From: Candidatus Aerophobetes bacterium Ae_b3a
Lineage (GTDB): Bacteria > Aerophobota > Aerophobia > Aerophobales > AE-B3A
Direction of reading: 5' to 3'
Length of the DNA: 34,074 nucleotides
Assembly (NCBI GenBank): GCA_005223095.1
Contig: NJBQ01000016.1
Coordinates: forward strand, 1-34,074
The first letter of the stretch is position 1; every line of letters starts with the position of its first letter. Shown piece by piece: positions 16,016 through 24,083 of this stretch. The notes under the pieces were generated by a model. The model ran no database searches, had not been told where the DNA came from, and was given only the letters and a program-made list of their open reading frames with translations. The translations under genes were made by a program, and so were the position numbers.

Positions 16016-17104
16016 ATGGCCAGCGTAAGATTAGCTTCCCTAACAAAAATTTTCGGCCAAGTAACTGCCATAGACAATATAGATTTAGAAATCGATGATA
16101 GAGAATTCTTTGTTCTCCTCGGTCCAACCGGAGCAGGAAAAACCACTACTCTAAGACTTGTAGCGGGACTAGAAAAACCAGACCAGGGAGAGGTATATTT
16201 AGACAATGTTTCAGTGAATGATGTTAGCCCTGCCTTAAGAGATGTTGCTTTTGTATTTCAATACTATACTCTTTATCCTCACTATACTGTACGGCAAAAT
16301 CTCGAATTTCCTCTAAAACCAAAGTTTAGAAGATTATCTAAATCAGAAATAGATGCTAAAGTGAGTGAAGTTGCCAAGATTCTACACATCGAGTCGCTAT
16401 TAGAGCGAGAAACAGTTAATTTGAGTGGTGGAGAAATGCAGCGGGTAGCGATAGGCAGAGCAATAGTTAGAACTCCAAAAGTATTTCTTATGGATGAGCC
16501 TTTATCAAATCTGGACGCAAAACTGAGAGAAGAAATGAGGAGGGAGCTTACCAGACTCCACCTAGACCTCGGATTCACTTTTTTTTATGTAACTCATGAC
16601 CAAATCGAAGCAATGACAATGGGTGATAGAATCGCGGTGCTTAATCAAGGTAAAATTCTCCAGATTGGCACCCCTGACAAAATATACAACTCGCCAGAAA
16701 ACGTTTTCGTGGCTAAGTTTGTGGGAAGCCCCACAATCAACTTACTGGAGGCGAGTATAGAAACAAACACTTTAGTGGTCGGAAAGAAAACATTGGTTTG
16801 CACCATTTCTGAAACACAGCGAAATTCGCTCAAGAAATACAGTAAGAGAGAATTGATTCTGGGAATAAGACCAGAAGACATTGAAGTATCCAGGGAGAAA
16901 AAGAAAGCTGATTCATTCAAATGTACAGTATACTTTACTCAGAGTATGGGAGTAGAAGATATCTTGAACCTGAGAATTGATGATATTGTTCTCAGAGCGG
17001 TTGTTCCTCCCAAACTATTGACCGGAATCGGCGACACGGTCTACGCCAGTATTAATATGAAGCGGTCACATTTATTTGACCCTAAAACAAATAAGCGTCT
17101 GTGA
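16016..17104 (+). CDS. Carbohydrate ABC importer ATPase 2, MalK/UgpC type
   Basis: A 362-aa ATPase. Walker A GPTGAGKT (36-43), Q-loop VFQYYTLYPH, signature LSGGEMQRVAIGRA, Walker B FLMDEP, the standard D-loop PLSNLDAKL, and H-loop YVTHDQIEAM are all present. The TOBE domain has LGIRPEDIEVS. It is clearly different from ATPase 1 along its length, so the pair is not a fresh duplication. It is the last gene of the second importer operon; an inverted repeat (17174-17243) lies beyond. Confidence 0.9.
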   Translation: MASVRLASLTKIFGQVTAIDNIDLEIDDREFFVLLGPTGAGKTTTLRLVAGLEKPDQGEVYLDNVSVNDVSPALRDVAFVFQYYTLYPHYTVRQNLEFPLKPKFRRLSKSEIDAKVSEVAKILHIESLLERETVNLSGGEMQRVAIGRAIVRTPKVFLMDEPLSNLDAKLREEMRRELTRLHLDLGFTFFYVTHDQIEAMTMGDRIAVLNQGKILQIGTPDKIYNSPENVFVAKFVGSPTINLLEASIETNTLVVGKKTLVCTISETQRNSLKKYSKRELILGIRPEDIEVSREKKKADSFKCTVYFTQSMGVEDILNLRIDDIVLRAVVPPKLLTGIGDTVYASINMKRSHLFDPKTNKRL

Positions 17105-17173
17105 AATAAAACCTGCCATCCGGATGCCATAACTTTCTTGATGAACTAGGAAATTATATAGTCTACCGAAGGA

Positions 17174-17243
17174 CATTCTCGTATTGCGTATATCGCATGT
17201 CGTATTGCGCATTACGCATCACGCACGACGCAATACGAGAATG
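17174..17243. repeat. Long palindromic repeat of GTATTGCG-type units
   Basis: CATTCTCGTATTGCGT (17174-17189) is perfectly inverted at 17228-17243, and the 38-nt loop holds more CGTATTGCG/ACGCAT units. No U tract follows. It resembles intergenic REP-like simple palindromes rather than a standard terminator, although as RNA it would stop or protect the 3' end of the upstream operon. Confidence 0.6.
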
Positions 17244-17273
17244 GTGACGGAAGAAATTGTCCTGAGGTATTTC

Positions 17274-17301
17274 TTGACCTCTAAATAAAATATACTATGA
17301 T
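17274..17301 (+). promoter_or_regulatory. Promoter of the third importer operon
   Basis: TTGACC (17274-17279), 16-nt spacer, TATGAT (17296-17301). It lies in the 358-nt gap (17105-17462) that also holds the palindrome and a short leader frame. Confidence 0.5.
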
Positions 17302-17348
17302 GAGTTCAGAACTACAGCTAAAAATAAGGTTGACAGGGAGGTGAGAAA

Positions 17349-17384
17349 GTGAATAGACCACTAGTTGGTAAGAAAGCTTCCTAA
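17349..17384 (+). other. Short leader reading frame before the third binding-protein gene
   Basis: GTG 17349, seven bases after GGAGG, encodes VNRPLVGKKAS. It is the third short frame that follows a GGAGGTGA sequence upstream of a binding-protein gene in this window. Confidence 0.3.
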
Positions 17385-17462
17385 AAGAAAAGAGTTAAAT
17401 AAATAGACTTTTTTAGAAGCTTTCAGAGAACAATGCACCATATCGAAATTAAGGAGGAAAAA

Positions 17463-18488
17463 ATGCTTACAAGAAAGCATAGGGTATCGCCAGCCTTGGT
17501 GATAGCCCTTCTGGTCGGATTGGTCATTGGTTGGACAGTGAGCCCGGTTGCCCTGGCTGGACCCCCTGATGTGGATCCGGGTAAATCCGTTAAAGATATG
17601 TATTTCCGTCTGGTTACGCACGGGGGAGATGATCCCTTCTGGGCGGTGGTACACAAAGGGATGCTCGATGCGGCGGAACAACTGGGTTGCAAGGCTGATA
17701 TTGATCTAGTGGGAGGAGATGTCCCTACACTGGTAAAAAGATTTCAAGAAGTAGTGGCCATGAGACCCGACGGCGTAGCCTTGGTCATAAACGACTCCGT
17801 TGCCTATGATAAGCCGGTTGCAGACGCGCTGGCAGCAGGCGTCAACGTGATTGGGATGAACAACGACGATCCTCAAGGAGTGGCCGGTAATGCCCGACTG
17901 GCTTACGTAGGTCAGGACGAGAGGCGTGCAGGCTACATGATAGGCAGGAGACTTTTCGAAACAGCAAAGAACCTTGGCTGGGATTTGAGCAAAGCGCATG
18001 TAGCTATGCCGGTTGAAGTGCCGGGAGCCACCTATGGAGTAGTAAGATCGCAGGGTATCCAGGATGCCATGAAAGAATACGGTATCACTTCTTTCGAGAT
18101 CGTAGATGGCGGTGGTTTAGAAATGACCACTGTTGAAGCACGAGAGACTTCCTATCTGCTGGCCCACCCTGAGACCACCTTTATGATTGGTCTGGGCGGT
18201 ATCGTTACCGACAGGCTCACCGCTTCGCTGAAGAATGCGGGTAAAAACCCAGGAGAAGTCATAGCCGGTGGGTTCGACGCCGCTCCGGGTACTATCGACG
18301 GACTTCAAGAAGGGTATGTGGAGGCAACCATCGATCAACAGCAGTACCTGCAAGGATACTATGCTGTCTACATGCTCTACCTGATGAAGAAATACGGCTT
18401 TGCCCCCAACATTGACACTGGAGGCTACCTGATAGATAAAGACACTATCGGAATTATCGCAGAACTCTCACCGGAGATGATAAGATAG
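17463..18488 (+). CDS. Sugar ABC importer, periplasmic binding protein (RbsB/Peripla_BP_4 type)
   Basis: A 341-aa exported protein. I start at ATG 17463 because AAGGAGG (17451-17457) precedes it; an in-frame ATG at 17433 lacks one. The signal peptide ends SPVALA. Mature motifs DMYFRLVTHGGDDPFWAVVH, the ligand-lobe segment GVNVIGMNNDDP, AYVGQDERRAGYMIGRRL and the C-terminal QQYLQGYYAVYML fit the ribose/sugar-binding type I fold. It is well diverged from the first binding protein, so a different ligand is probable. An 11-bp hairpin follows it, then two permeases and a half-size ATPase. Confidence 0.88.
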   Translation: MLTRKHRVSPALVIALLVGLVIGWTVSPVALAGPPDVDPGKSVKDMYFRLVTHGGDDPFWAVVHKGMLDAAEQLGCKADIDLVGGDVPTLVKRFQEVVAMRPDGVALVINDSVAYDKPVADALAAGVNVIGMNNDDPQGVAGNARLAYVGQDERRAGYMIGRRLFETAKNLGWDLSKAHVAMPVEVPGATYGVVRSQGIQDAMKEYGITSFEIVDGGGLEMTTVEARETSYLLAHPETTFMIGLGGIVTDRLTASLKNAGKNPGEVIAGGFDAAPGTIDGLQEGYVEATIDQQQYLQGYYAVYMLYLMKKYGFAPNIDTGGYLIDKDTIGIIAELSPEMIR

Positions 18489-18541
18489 AAATAGGCACGC
18501 TAAAACTGGATTCGTGTTAGAATGTAAGATCCCCTTCCCAA

Positions 18542-18586
18542 TGCTCCTGGAAGATTAGGGCTAAGGAGTATTATTTTCCAGGAGCA
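18542..18586 (+). terminator. Intercistronic hairpin after the third binding-protein gene
   Basis: TGCTCCTGGAA (18542-18552) pairs perfectly with TTCCAGGAGCA (18576-18586) around a 23-nt loop, with no U tract after it. Same position as the stems at 5442 and 12350. Confidence 0.65.
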
Positions 18587-18606
18587 GCGGGTAGAGGGAT
18601 GGTACT

Positions 18607-19644
18607 ATGGTGACAAACAAAAAGGACAAAGAAAAAATGCCAAGCGGCGTAGCCGTAGCAGGTAGAGCAAAAAAATTATTAAATTTGTTTTCTTATCAGG
18701 CTGTCGGTACTCTTCTTGTCTTCCTCGCTCTCATCCTAGTTTTTATTTTTTTTACTCCCCACCACCTTTTTGTTGACCCCAGAAACATCAAAGCTCTAGC
18801 AAAACTCACCCCTGATTTAGGAATCGTTGCTTTGGGCGTGGGAATGTTGATGATCTCGGGAGAATTCGATCTTTCAGTGAGTACGGTACTGCCATTTTCT
18901 TCATACATTTTTGTATTGTTGCTGCGAGCAGGCATCAATCCGGTTTTCAGCCTATTTATGGCCATGGGGGTAGGAGCTCTTCTCGGTCTCTTAAACGGCC
19001 TTATTACCGTGAAAGGACATATCCCTTCCTTCATAGCCACCCTGGGGACAATGATGTTCTGGAGGGGGGTATTGTACGTTCATTCCCGCATGTGGCCGAT
19101 AGGGATAAGAGCTTACTTTCCAGCCGGATCATCTTTCGAGCATGTTCTCATCGGCGAGATCGGAGGGGTCGTTCCGGCACAGGTGATTTGGTTTGTAGTG
19201 TTTGCACTGATCCTGGGGGTGGTGCTTCATTTCCATAAATTCGGTAATTGGGTTTACGCTACCGGGGACAACAAAGAGGCGGCTAGAGCTATGGGAATAA
19301 ACACCGATAGGGTAAAGACGATTTGCTTTATGATTGTAGGGACCTTGTCTGGCTTCGTGGGGGTGATGCAGCTCCTCCGGCTCGGATCATTCGCTGCCAC
19401 GCAAGGATTGGGATTTGAGCTTAAGGCAATCGCTGCTTCCGTGGTGGGGGGAACCTCTCTCATGGGAGGCATAGGAAGTATAGCCGGGATTTTTTGGGGA
19501 GCACTTACCATCCAAATCCTGGAGAATGGACTTATCTTAATGAGGGTACCCGTATTTGGCATTAGTGCATTTATAGGTCTAGCCGTAATTTTGTTTGTAG
19601 TCTTGAATACCTATATGAGAAGAAGGATGATGATGATGAGGTAA
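18607..19644 (+). CDS. Sugar ABC importer permease, RbsC/FrcC type (permease 1 of 2)
   Basis: A 345-aa inner-membrane permease. Motifs: SGEFDLSVST (the variant with Glu-Phe instead of Gly-Ile before DLSV), VKGHIPSFIATLGTMMFWRG, coupling region FGNWVYATGDNKEAARAMGIN, and VVGGTSLMGGIGSIAG. It ends in a run of Arg and Met (RRRMMMMR). The paralogue at 20519 shares the same variants, so both belong to one subfamily distinct from the pair at 5526/6590. The start is preceded only by a weak GAGGG site. Confidence 0.9.
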   Translation: MVTNKKDKEKMPSGVAVAGRAKKLLNLFSYQAVGTLLVFLALILVFIFFTPHHLFVDPRNIKALAKLTPDLGIVALGVGMLMISGEFDLSVSTVLPFSSYIFVLLLRAGINPVFSLFMAMGVGALLGLLNGLITVKGHIPSFIATLGTMMFWRGVLYVHSRMWPIGIRAYFPAGSSFEHVLIGEIGGVVPAQVIWFVVFALILGVVLHFHKFGNWVYATGDNKEAARAMGINTDRVKTICFMIVGTLSGFVGVMQLLRLGSFAATQGLGFELKAIAASVVGGTSLMGGIGSIAGIFWGALTIQILENGLILMRVPVFGISAFIGLAVILFVVLNTYMRRRMMMMR

Positions 19645-19754
19645 ACCCTGTTAGGGACAAGATCTCCAACGAGGTAAATGGGTAGTGGCGGCAGCGGTTG
19701 TTCAAGATTTCTGCTAAGCTAGGTCCAAAATCTGAAATAGAGGAGTTTTCAAGT

Positions 19755-20522
19755 ATGAGCAGCTTTTCTACAGACGGTAAATCGGAAAAAAGTCTGGTTA
19801 AGATGGTAAGCATCGAGAAGTGGTTTGGAAAAGTTCACGCCCTGGAAGGAATCGACTTCGAGGTCAGGTGCTCGGAGGTCGTGGGCTTAGTGGGTGACAA
19901 CGGTGCCGGTAAATCAACCTTGATAAAAGTCCTGTCTGGATACCACCTGGCGGACAAGGGAGAGATATATTTTGAAGGAAAAAAAGTGAATATCGCTTCC
20001 TCCCTGCATGCTCGAAAGTTAGGCATCGAAACTGTCTACCAGGAGCAGGCTTTAGCACCTAACCTCAGTATCTCAAGAAACATCTTCATGGGAAGAGAGC
20101 CAGTTAGATCGTTAGGATTTATGGATAAGAAATCTATGGATCGGGAAAGCATGAAGGCTTTGCAAAGCATCGGATTGCACCTGAGATCGCCGGACGCACT
20201 CATCACTATGCTATCAGGAGGAGAGAGGCAAGGGGTGGCCATAGCCAGAGCCCTGCATTTCAAGGCTAAACTGGTGATATTGGATGAGCCCACTATCGCC
20301 CTGTCAGTTAGAGAGGCTCGGCAAGTATTAGAATTCATAAAACAATTAAAAAGAGAAGGAATTTCAGTCATCTTCATAACCCACAACCTCTATCATGTAT
20401 TCCCCAGTGCCGATAGATTTGTGGTTTTAACCCGGGGAGAAAAGATAGCAGACATCCAAAAAAAAGATACCTCCATAGATGACCTTTTTGAACTGATAGT
20501 AAAGCCGCCTTCTCATAATTGA
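19755..20522 (+). CDS. Sugar ABC importer ATPase, half-size (FrcA type)
   Basis: I start at ATG 19755 (255 aa), which has GAGGAG nine bases upstream; an in-frame TTG at 19698 has none. One nucleotide-binding domain: Walker A GDNGAGKST (47-55), Q-loop VYQEQAL, signature LSGGERQ, Walker B LVILDEPTIALS, H-loop IFITHNLYHVF. As with the first operon this is a half-size enzyme, not a fused RbsA, and must dimerise. Here it sits between the two permease genes, overlapping the second one's start by 4 nt (TTGA). Confidence 0.9.
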   Translation: MSSFSTDGKSEKSLVKMVSIEKWFGKVHALEGIDFEVRCSEVVGLVGDNGAGKSTLIKVLSGYHLADKGEIYFEGKKVNIASSLHARKLGIETVYQEQALAPNLSISRNIFMGREPVRSLGFMDKKSMDRESMKALQSIGLHLRSPDALITMLSGGERQGVAIARALHFKAKLVILDEPTIALSVREARQVLEFIKQLKREGISVIFITHNLYHVFPSADRFVVLTRGEKIADIQKKDTSIDDLFELIVKPPSHN

Positions 20523-21550
20523 GGCCGTTTCCAAACAAAAACGGGCAAAAAGTGAAACAACGTTTGAGCAGAGATTGGAAGTCAAGGTTTGTCAAACTTT
20601 TTTTTGGCTATCAATCTTCCAGTATCTTCCTGGTATTGATTGGCTTAATATTATTATTCACCTTCTTTTCCAAGTATCGTTTCAGCAGTGTTCCCAACAT
20701 CAAAGTTCTTCTGGCACTGGGACCCGAATTCAGTATTATTGCTTTGGGTGTGGGTATGTTGATGGTCTCTGGAGAGTTCGATCTTTCGGTTGGTTCGATA
20801 CTGGTATTCTGTTCCTTTATTTTCATAAAATTGTTTGAGGCAGGGATCAATCTATTCCTGGCCGGATTTATTACTCTTGCTGCAGGAGCTCTCCTGGGTC
20901 TCTTGAATGGTCTCATCACCACCAAGGCTCATATTCCTTCCTTCATAACCACTCTGGGGACAATGATGCTCTGGAGAGGGATGGCCCTTATCTTATCCCA
21001 GGGGTTCACAAGGCCTTTTAATCCTGAGGTCTTTCCATTTTTTTCTAGTATCTTAACCGCCAGAATCGGAGGGGTCGTTCCGGCACAGGTGATTTGGTTC
21101 GGAGTGTTTGGGCTGATCCTATGGATGGTGCTTCATTTTCATAAATTCGGTAATTGGGTCTACGCTACCGGAGACAACAAAGAGGCGGCTAGAGCTATGG
21201 GAATAAACACCGATAGAGTAAAGACGATCTGCTTTATGATTGTAGGGATTCTATGTGCCTTTGTGGCAGTGCTGCAAATTACTCGAGTTAGTACTTTTTC
21301 TTCCCGAGCAGGGGATGGTTGGGAGCTTAGGGCAATCGCCGCCTCCGTGGTGGGGGGAACCTCCCTGATGGGAGGTATAGGAAGTATGGTGGGGATTTTC
21401 CTGGGGTCAATTACCATCCCGATTATAGAAAACGGACTGGTGATGTTAAGAATTTCTTATTTCTGGACCTACATAATTTTTGGCCTGGTTATAATTCTTT
21501 CCGTACTGTCCAGCATATATCTAAAAAGAAGAAAATTGAGACACGATTAA
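20519..21550 (+). CDS. Sugar ABC importer permease, RbsC/FrcC type (permease 2 of 2)
   Basis: A 343-aa permease. The TTG at 20519 overlaps the ATPase stop (TTGA), suggesting coupled translation; GTG 20552 is an alternative start. Motifs: SGEFDLSVGS, TKAHIPSFITTLGTMMLWRG, FGNWVYATGDNKEAARAMGIN, and VVGGTSLMGGIGSMVG. DNA 21065-21248 aligns without gaps to 19159-19342 in the first permease with about 12 differences in 184 bases, while the flanks are clearly more diverged. The conserved block covers the coupling loop, as in the other operon. Confidence 0.88.
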   Translation: MRPFPNKNGQKVKQRLSRDWKSRFVKLFFGYQSSSIFLVLIGLILLFTFFSKYRFSSVPNIKVLLALGPEFSIIALGVGMLMVSGEFDLSVGSILVFCSFIFIKLFEAGINLFLAGFITLAAGALLGLLNGLITTKAHIPSFITTLGTMMLWRGMALILSQGFTRPFNPEVFPFFSSILTARIGGVVPAQVIWFGVFGLILWMVLHFHKFGNWVYATGDNKEAARAMGINTDRVKTICFMIVGILCAFVAVLQITRVSTFSSRAGDGWELRAIAASVVGGTSLMGGIGSMVGIFLGSITIPIIENGLVMLRISYFWTYIIFGLVIILSVLSSIYLKRRKLRHD

Positions 21551-21655
21551 CACTTCTCTGAAAGCTTTCCAAAGAAAGAGGCGATTTAACAACTCCCTGA
21601 GACCCCATGAAAGTTTTTTAGATACTGGGGCTGACATTAAAAGGAGCTATTTCTT

Positions 21656-22945
21656 ATGATTGATCAAAGGCCAGCATCCCTGGCTCAAAAAACAATTAGC
21701 ATTGATAAACTTCTAATCTGCAGGAAAGAGCAAGGAATATTGCGACGATTGGCTAGTCAGGTTGCTCAATTAGCAGCACGTCCTATCGAAAACGAGAAAC
21801 GAGACCTCTGGTTTCGACATAATACATTGGAGGCCACTCGTCCTCTCATCTTTTGTGACCCGGAGAATGGTTGGAACGAGATTATCACTGAGGCTCAAAT
21901 GCAGTGTCAGGGAGAACTGGCTCGAGAATGGGAAATGACTCTCCGAAAGGAAACATTTTGGGGGGAATCTATGGGTGATGATCGAGTAATCGAACCTTAC
22001 TTCGAGGTTCCTTATGTGTATTCCGAAAGCGATTGGGGAATGAAGGAAACAAAAATTGGTGGTCAAAATGGTGGCTCTTATACCTGGAATTCACCTCTAA
22101 AATCATATGATAGCCTTGACCAACTACATTTTCCCAGTATTTCTGTAGACTATGAGGCAACTGCCACTCTTGCCTCCTTAGCCAAAAAAGTTCTGGGAGA
22201 CTTATTGACAGTACGGCTAAAAGGGAGATGGTGGTGGAGTCTAGGAATGACCTGGGACTTGGTTAATTTACGTGGTCTTGAGCAGATTATGTTTGATGTC
22301 TACGATTATCCGGACCAGCTTCATCAACTGATGGGTATTCTGCGTGATGGGACACTGGCCAAACTTGATTTTCTTGAGAAAAATGGCTTATTGAGTATGA
22401 ATAATGATGGAACATATGTAGGTTCGGGTGGGTTTGGTTACACCGGTGAACTGCCCCAGGCAGATTTTGACAGCAAGATAACACGTACATCCGACATGTG
22501 GGGATTCTGTGAAAGTCAAGAAACTACTACTTTTTCCCCAGATATGTTTGCAGAGTTTATCTTCCCATATCAGTTACCCATTCTGGAGCGATTTGGACTG
22601 AACTGTTATGGTTGTTGTGAGCCATTAGACAAACGCTGGTACACAGTAAGGAAAGCGCCCCGACTTCGGCGCGTTTCTGTCTCTCCTTGGGCCAATTTAG
22701 CTGACATGGCCGATAAGCTCGCCGACCGATACATTTATTCTATGAAGCCGCATCCGGCTAGTCTGGCAGTGCCATCCTTGGACCAGAGACGCATCCGCAC
22801 CGAACTTCGCAGAGCCTTGCAAATCACCCGTAAGTGCCGGGTTGAAATAATCATGAAAGATAATCATACAATTGGCAATAATCCTCAGAATGTGATCCGT
22901 TGGTGTCAAATCGCACGTAGAGAAGCAGAAGCAATCTATAGGTAA
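21656..22945 (+). CDS. Uroporphyrinogen decarboxylase-like (URO-D/MtaA superfamily) protein
   Basis: A 429-aa protein that fits the URO-D-like barrel group found beside sugar clusters, not true HemE. Visible pieces: an N-terminal helical region, the GMTWDLVNLRGLEQIMFDVY segment, the strand GLNCYGCCEPLDKRW with the Cys pair that in MtaA/MtbA-type relatives helps bind zinc, and a C-terminal SVSPWANLADMADKLADRYIYSMKPHPAS stretch. HemE's N-terminal arginine cluster is not evident. AAAAGGAG precedes ATG 21656, 105 nt after the third importer, so it may share that transcript. Likely a methyltransferase-like or carbohydrate-modifying role of unknown substrate. Superfamily moderately sure; function not. 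Confidence 0.7.
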   Translation: MIDQRPASLAQKTISIDKLLICRKEQGILRRLASQVAQLAARPIENEKRDLWFRHNTLEATRPLIFCDPENGWNEIITEAQMQCQGELAREWEMTLRKETFWGESMGDDRVIEPYFEVPYVYSESDWGMKETKIGGQNGGSYTWNSPLKSYDSLDQLHFPSISVDYEATATLASLAKKVLGDLLTVRLKGRWWWSLGMTWDLVNLRGLEQIMFDVYDYPDQLHQLMGILRDGTLAKLDFLEKNGLLSMNNDGTYVGSGGFGYTGELPQADFDSKITRTSDMWGFCESQETTTFSPDMFAEFIFPYQLPILERFGLNCYGCCEPLDKRWYTVRKAPRLRRVSVSPWANLADMADKLADRYIYSMKPHPASLAVPSLDQRRIRTELRRALQITRKCRVEIIMKDNHTIGNNPQNVIRWCQIARREAEAIYR

Positions 22946-22950
22946 TAAGC

Positions 22951-22967
22951 AAAAATCAAGACCTGAC
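22951..22967 (+). repeat. Dispersed intergenic repeat, copy 1
   Basis: AAAAATCAAGACCTGAC, 5 nt after the URO-D-like stop. Further copies lie at 23961 and 25065. Confidence 0.5.
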
Positions 22968-23005
22968 CGCACCACTTCTGAGCGGACGAAAGGGAGAAAA
23001 AGACA

Positions 23006-23509
23006 ATGAAAAGAAGATTAGTGTTGATTGTAATTTTTGCAGTACTACTATTGAGCAATCAATCTCTGGCAAGCTTTCAGGAGAGTCGCTGGCAAATTAT
23101 GGACTTGCTGGCCTATCCTGATAAAATTGAGAAAGGCTTCAAATCGTATAGTGTGAGCGAGGCAAGCTGGGAGAAAAATGACCTTGCTGATGGGATTCCA
23201 AGATGGCTGGCGCAACCCGCCAAGCTCTACAATTATGAGCTAGTTGGCTCGCCCATAAAGTCGGCAGCGATGACTGGCATAATCACAGATGACTCAAAGC
23301 AAGTTAACCAATTGAAGATTAGAGCAATCTTGCTTATGCGAGCAGTAGGAATGTCAAGAGAGCAGGCTGAGGAAAACTTTAAAGTTCTTATGGACAGTGC
23401 CAAAAAGGATAAGGACCAAGAATACTACATTGACGCAGAGAGGATCCGAACTAAAATGACAGTTTTTTCCTCAATATCTATGTTGATGCTTACTATGTCA
23501 AAAGTCTGA
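23006..23509 (+). CDS. Secreted protein of unknown function
   Basis: A 167-aa protein with a signal peptide (RRLVLIVIFAVLLLSNQSLAS) and a polar mature domain that begins with SFQESRWQIMDLLAYPDKIE and ends with a moderately hydrophobic helix. No cysteine pairs or known motif. AAAGGGAG lies before the start. It is followed within 30 nt by another small envelope gene, and the two may be cotranscribed. I do not recognise the family. Confidence 0.6.
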   Translation: MKRRLVLIVIFAVLLLSNQSLASFQESRWQIMDLLAYPDKIEKGFKSYSVSEASWEKNDLADGIPRWLAQPAKLYNYELVGSPIKSAAMTGIITDDSKQVNQLKIRAILLMRAVGMSREQAEENFKVLMDSAKKDKDQEYYIDAERIRTKMTVFSSISMLMLTMSKV

Positions 23510-23538
23510 CCCAAAAGTGATTATGTTTGGAGAATATT

Positions 23539-23919
23539 ATGACACGAGGCAGGATAATAGAAATAATTCTTACTTCTATTGCCCTTTCTGTGCTGATTCA
23601 GTTTTTACTGACAACAGTCTTGGAATTCGGAGTTCGTCCTGATATCGAGATTCTGAATACAGAGGGGCATGAGTACTTTTTTGGTCTTGATTATGGTTAC
23701 GTTATTAACGTTGAGCTCAGTAATAAGGGCAGAGAAGGAGCAGCTATTGTAGGCGTTGATCTTCGGTATAGAAGCGAAAAATGGAGCAGATCTCAGACTG
23801 TTTATCTTAAACGGGACGAGAGCAAAAAGTTCACTTTTGAATTTTTGCAGCCGACCATACAACAATCTCAATTACTAGAGACTTCTTTTGAAGTACGGGT
23901 ATTTCCACTCAGGCGATGA
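23539..23919 (+). CDS. Single-pass envelope protein with an Ig-like extracytoplasmic domain
   Basis: ATG 23539 (126 aa) is chosen because GGAG (23529-23532) is spaced 6 nt before; a TTG at 23527 is in frame but lacks a site. A membrane anchor at about residues 7-25 is followed by a beta-rich domain (YVINVELSNKGREGAAIVGV, TVYLKRDESKKFTFEF) with the look of a DUF-type immunoglobulin-like fold. No catalytic motif. It likely forms a pair with the secreted protein upstream. Confidence 0.6.
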   Translation: MTRGRIIEIILTSIALSVLIQFLLTTVLEFGVRPDIEILNTEGHEYFFGLDYGYVINVELSNKGREGAAIVGVDLRYRSEKWSRSQTVYLKRDESKKFTFEFLQPTIQQSQLLETSFEVRVFPLRR

Positions 23920-23960
23920 TTGCCATAATGGCTAGCTCTGATATACTTCTAATATGCCAG

Positions 23961-23976
23961 AAAAATCAAGACCTGA
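23961..23976 (+). repeat. Dispersed intergenic repeat, copy 2
   Basis: AAAAATCAAGACCTGA, 41 nt after the preceding stop; identical to copy 1 over these 16 bases. Confidence 0.5.
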
Positions 23977-24047
23977 TTCTAGGCACCATATTTCTGAAAG
24001 CCCTGTCTTTATAGAATCAATCAAATAGCAGGAATACTGCTTAGCTT

Positions 24048-24061
24048 TTGACAGATGTCAA
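24048..24061. promoter_or_regulatory. Palindrome TTGACA-GA-TGTCAA
   Basis: A perfect 6-bp inverted repeat 22 nt before the nuclease start. It could be an operator; it is too close to the gene to act as an ordinary -35 with a leader. Confidence 0.3.
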
Positions 24062-24083
24062 TTTAGCCGGAAAGGTTCAGTAA

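Noticed and set aside
17174-17243. CRISPR-like array from repeated GTATTGCG units
   Set aside because: Units are short, irregular and palindromic, with no spacers of even length and no cas genes.
17330-17335. Second TTGACA near the third binding-protein gene
   Set aside because: No -10 at the right distance; 17274-17301 is better.
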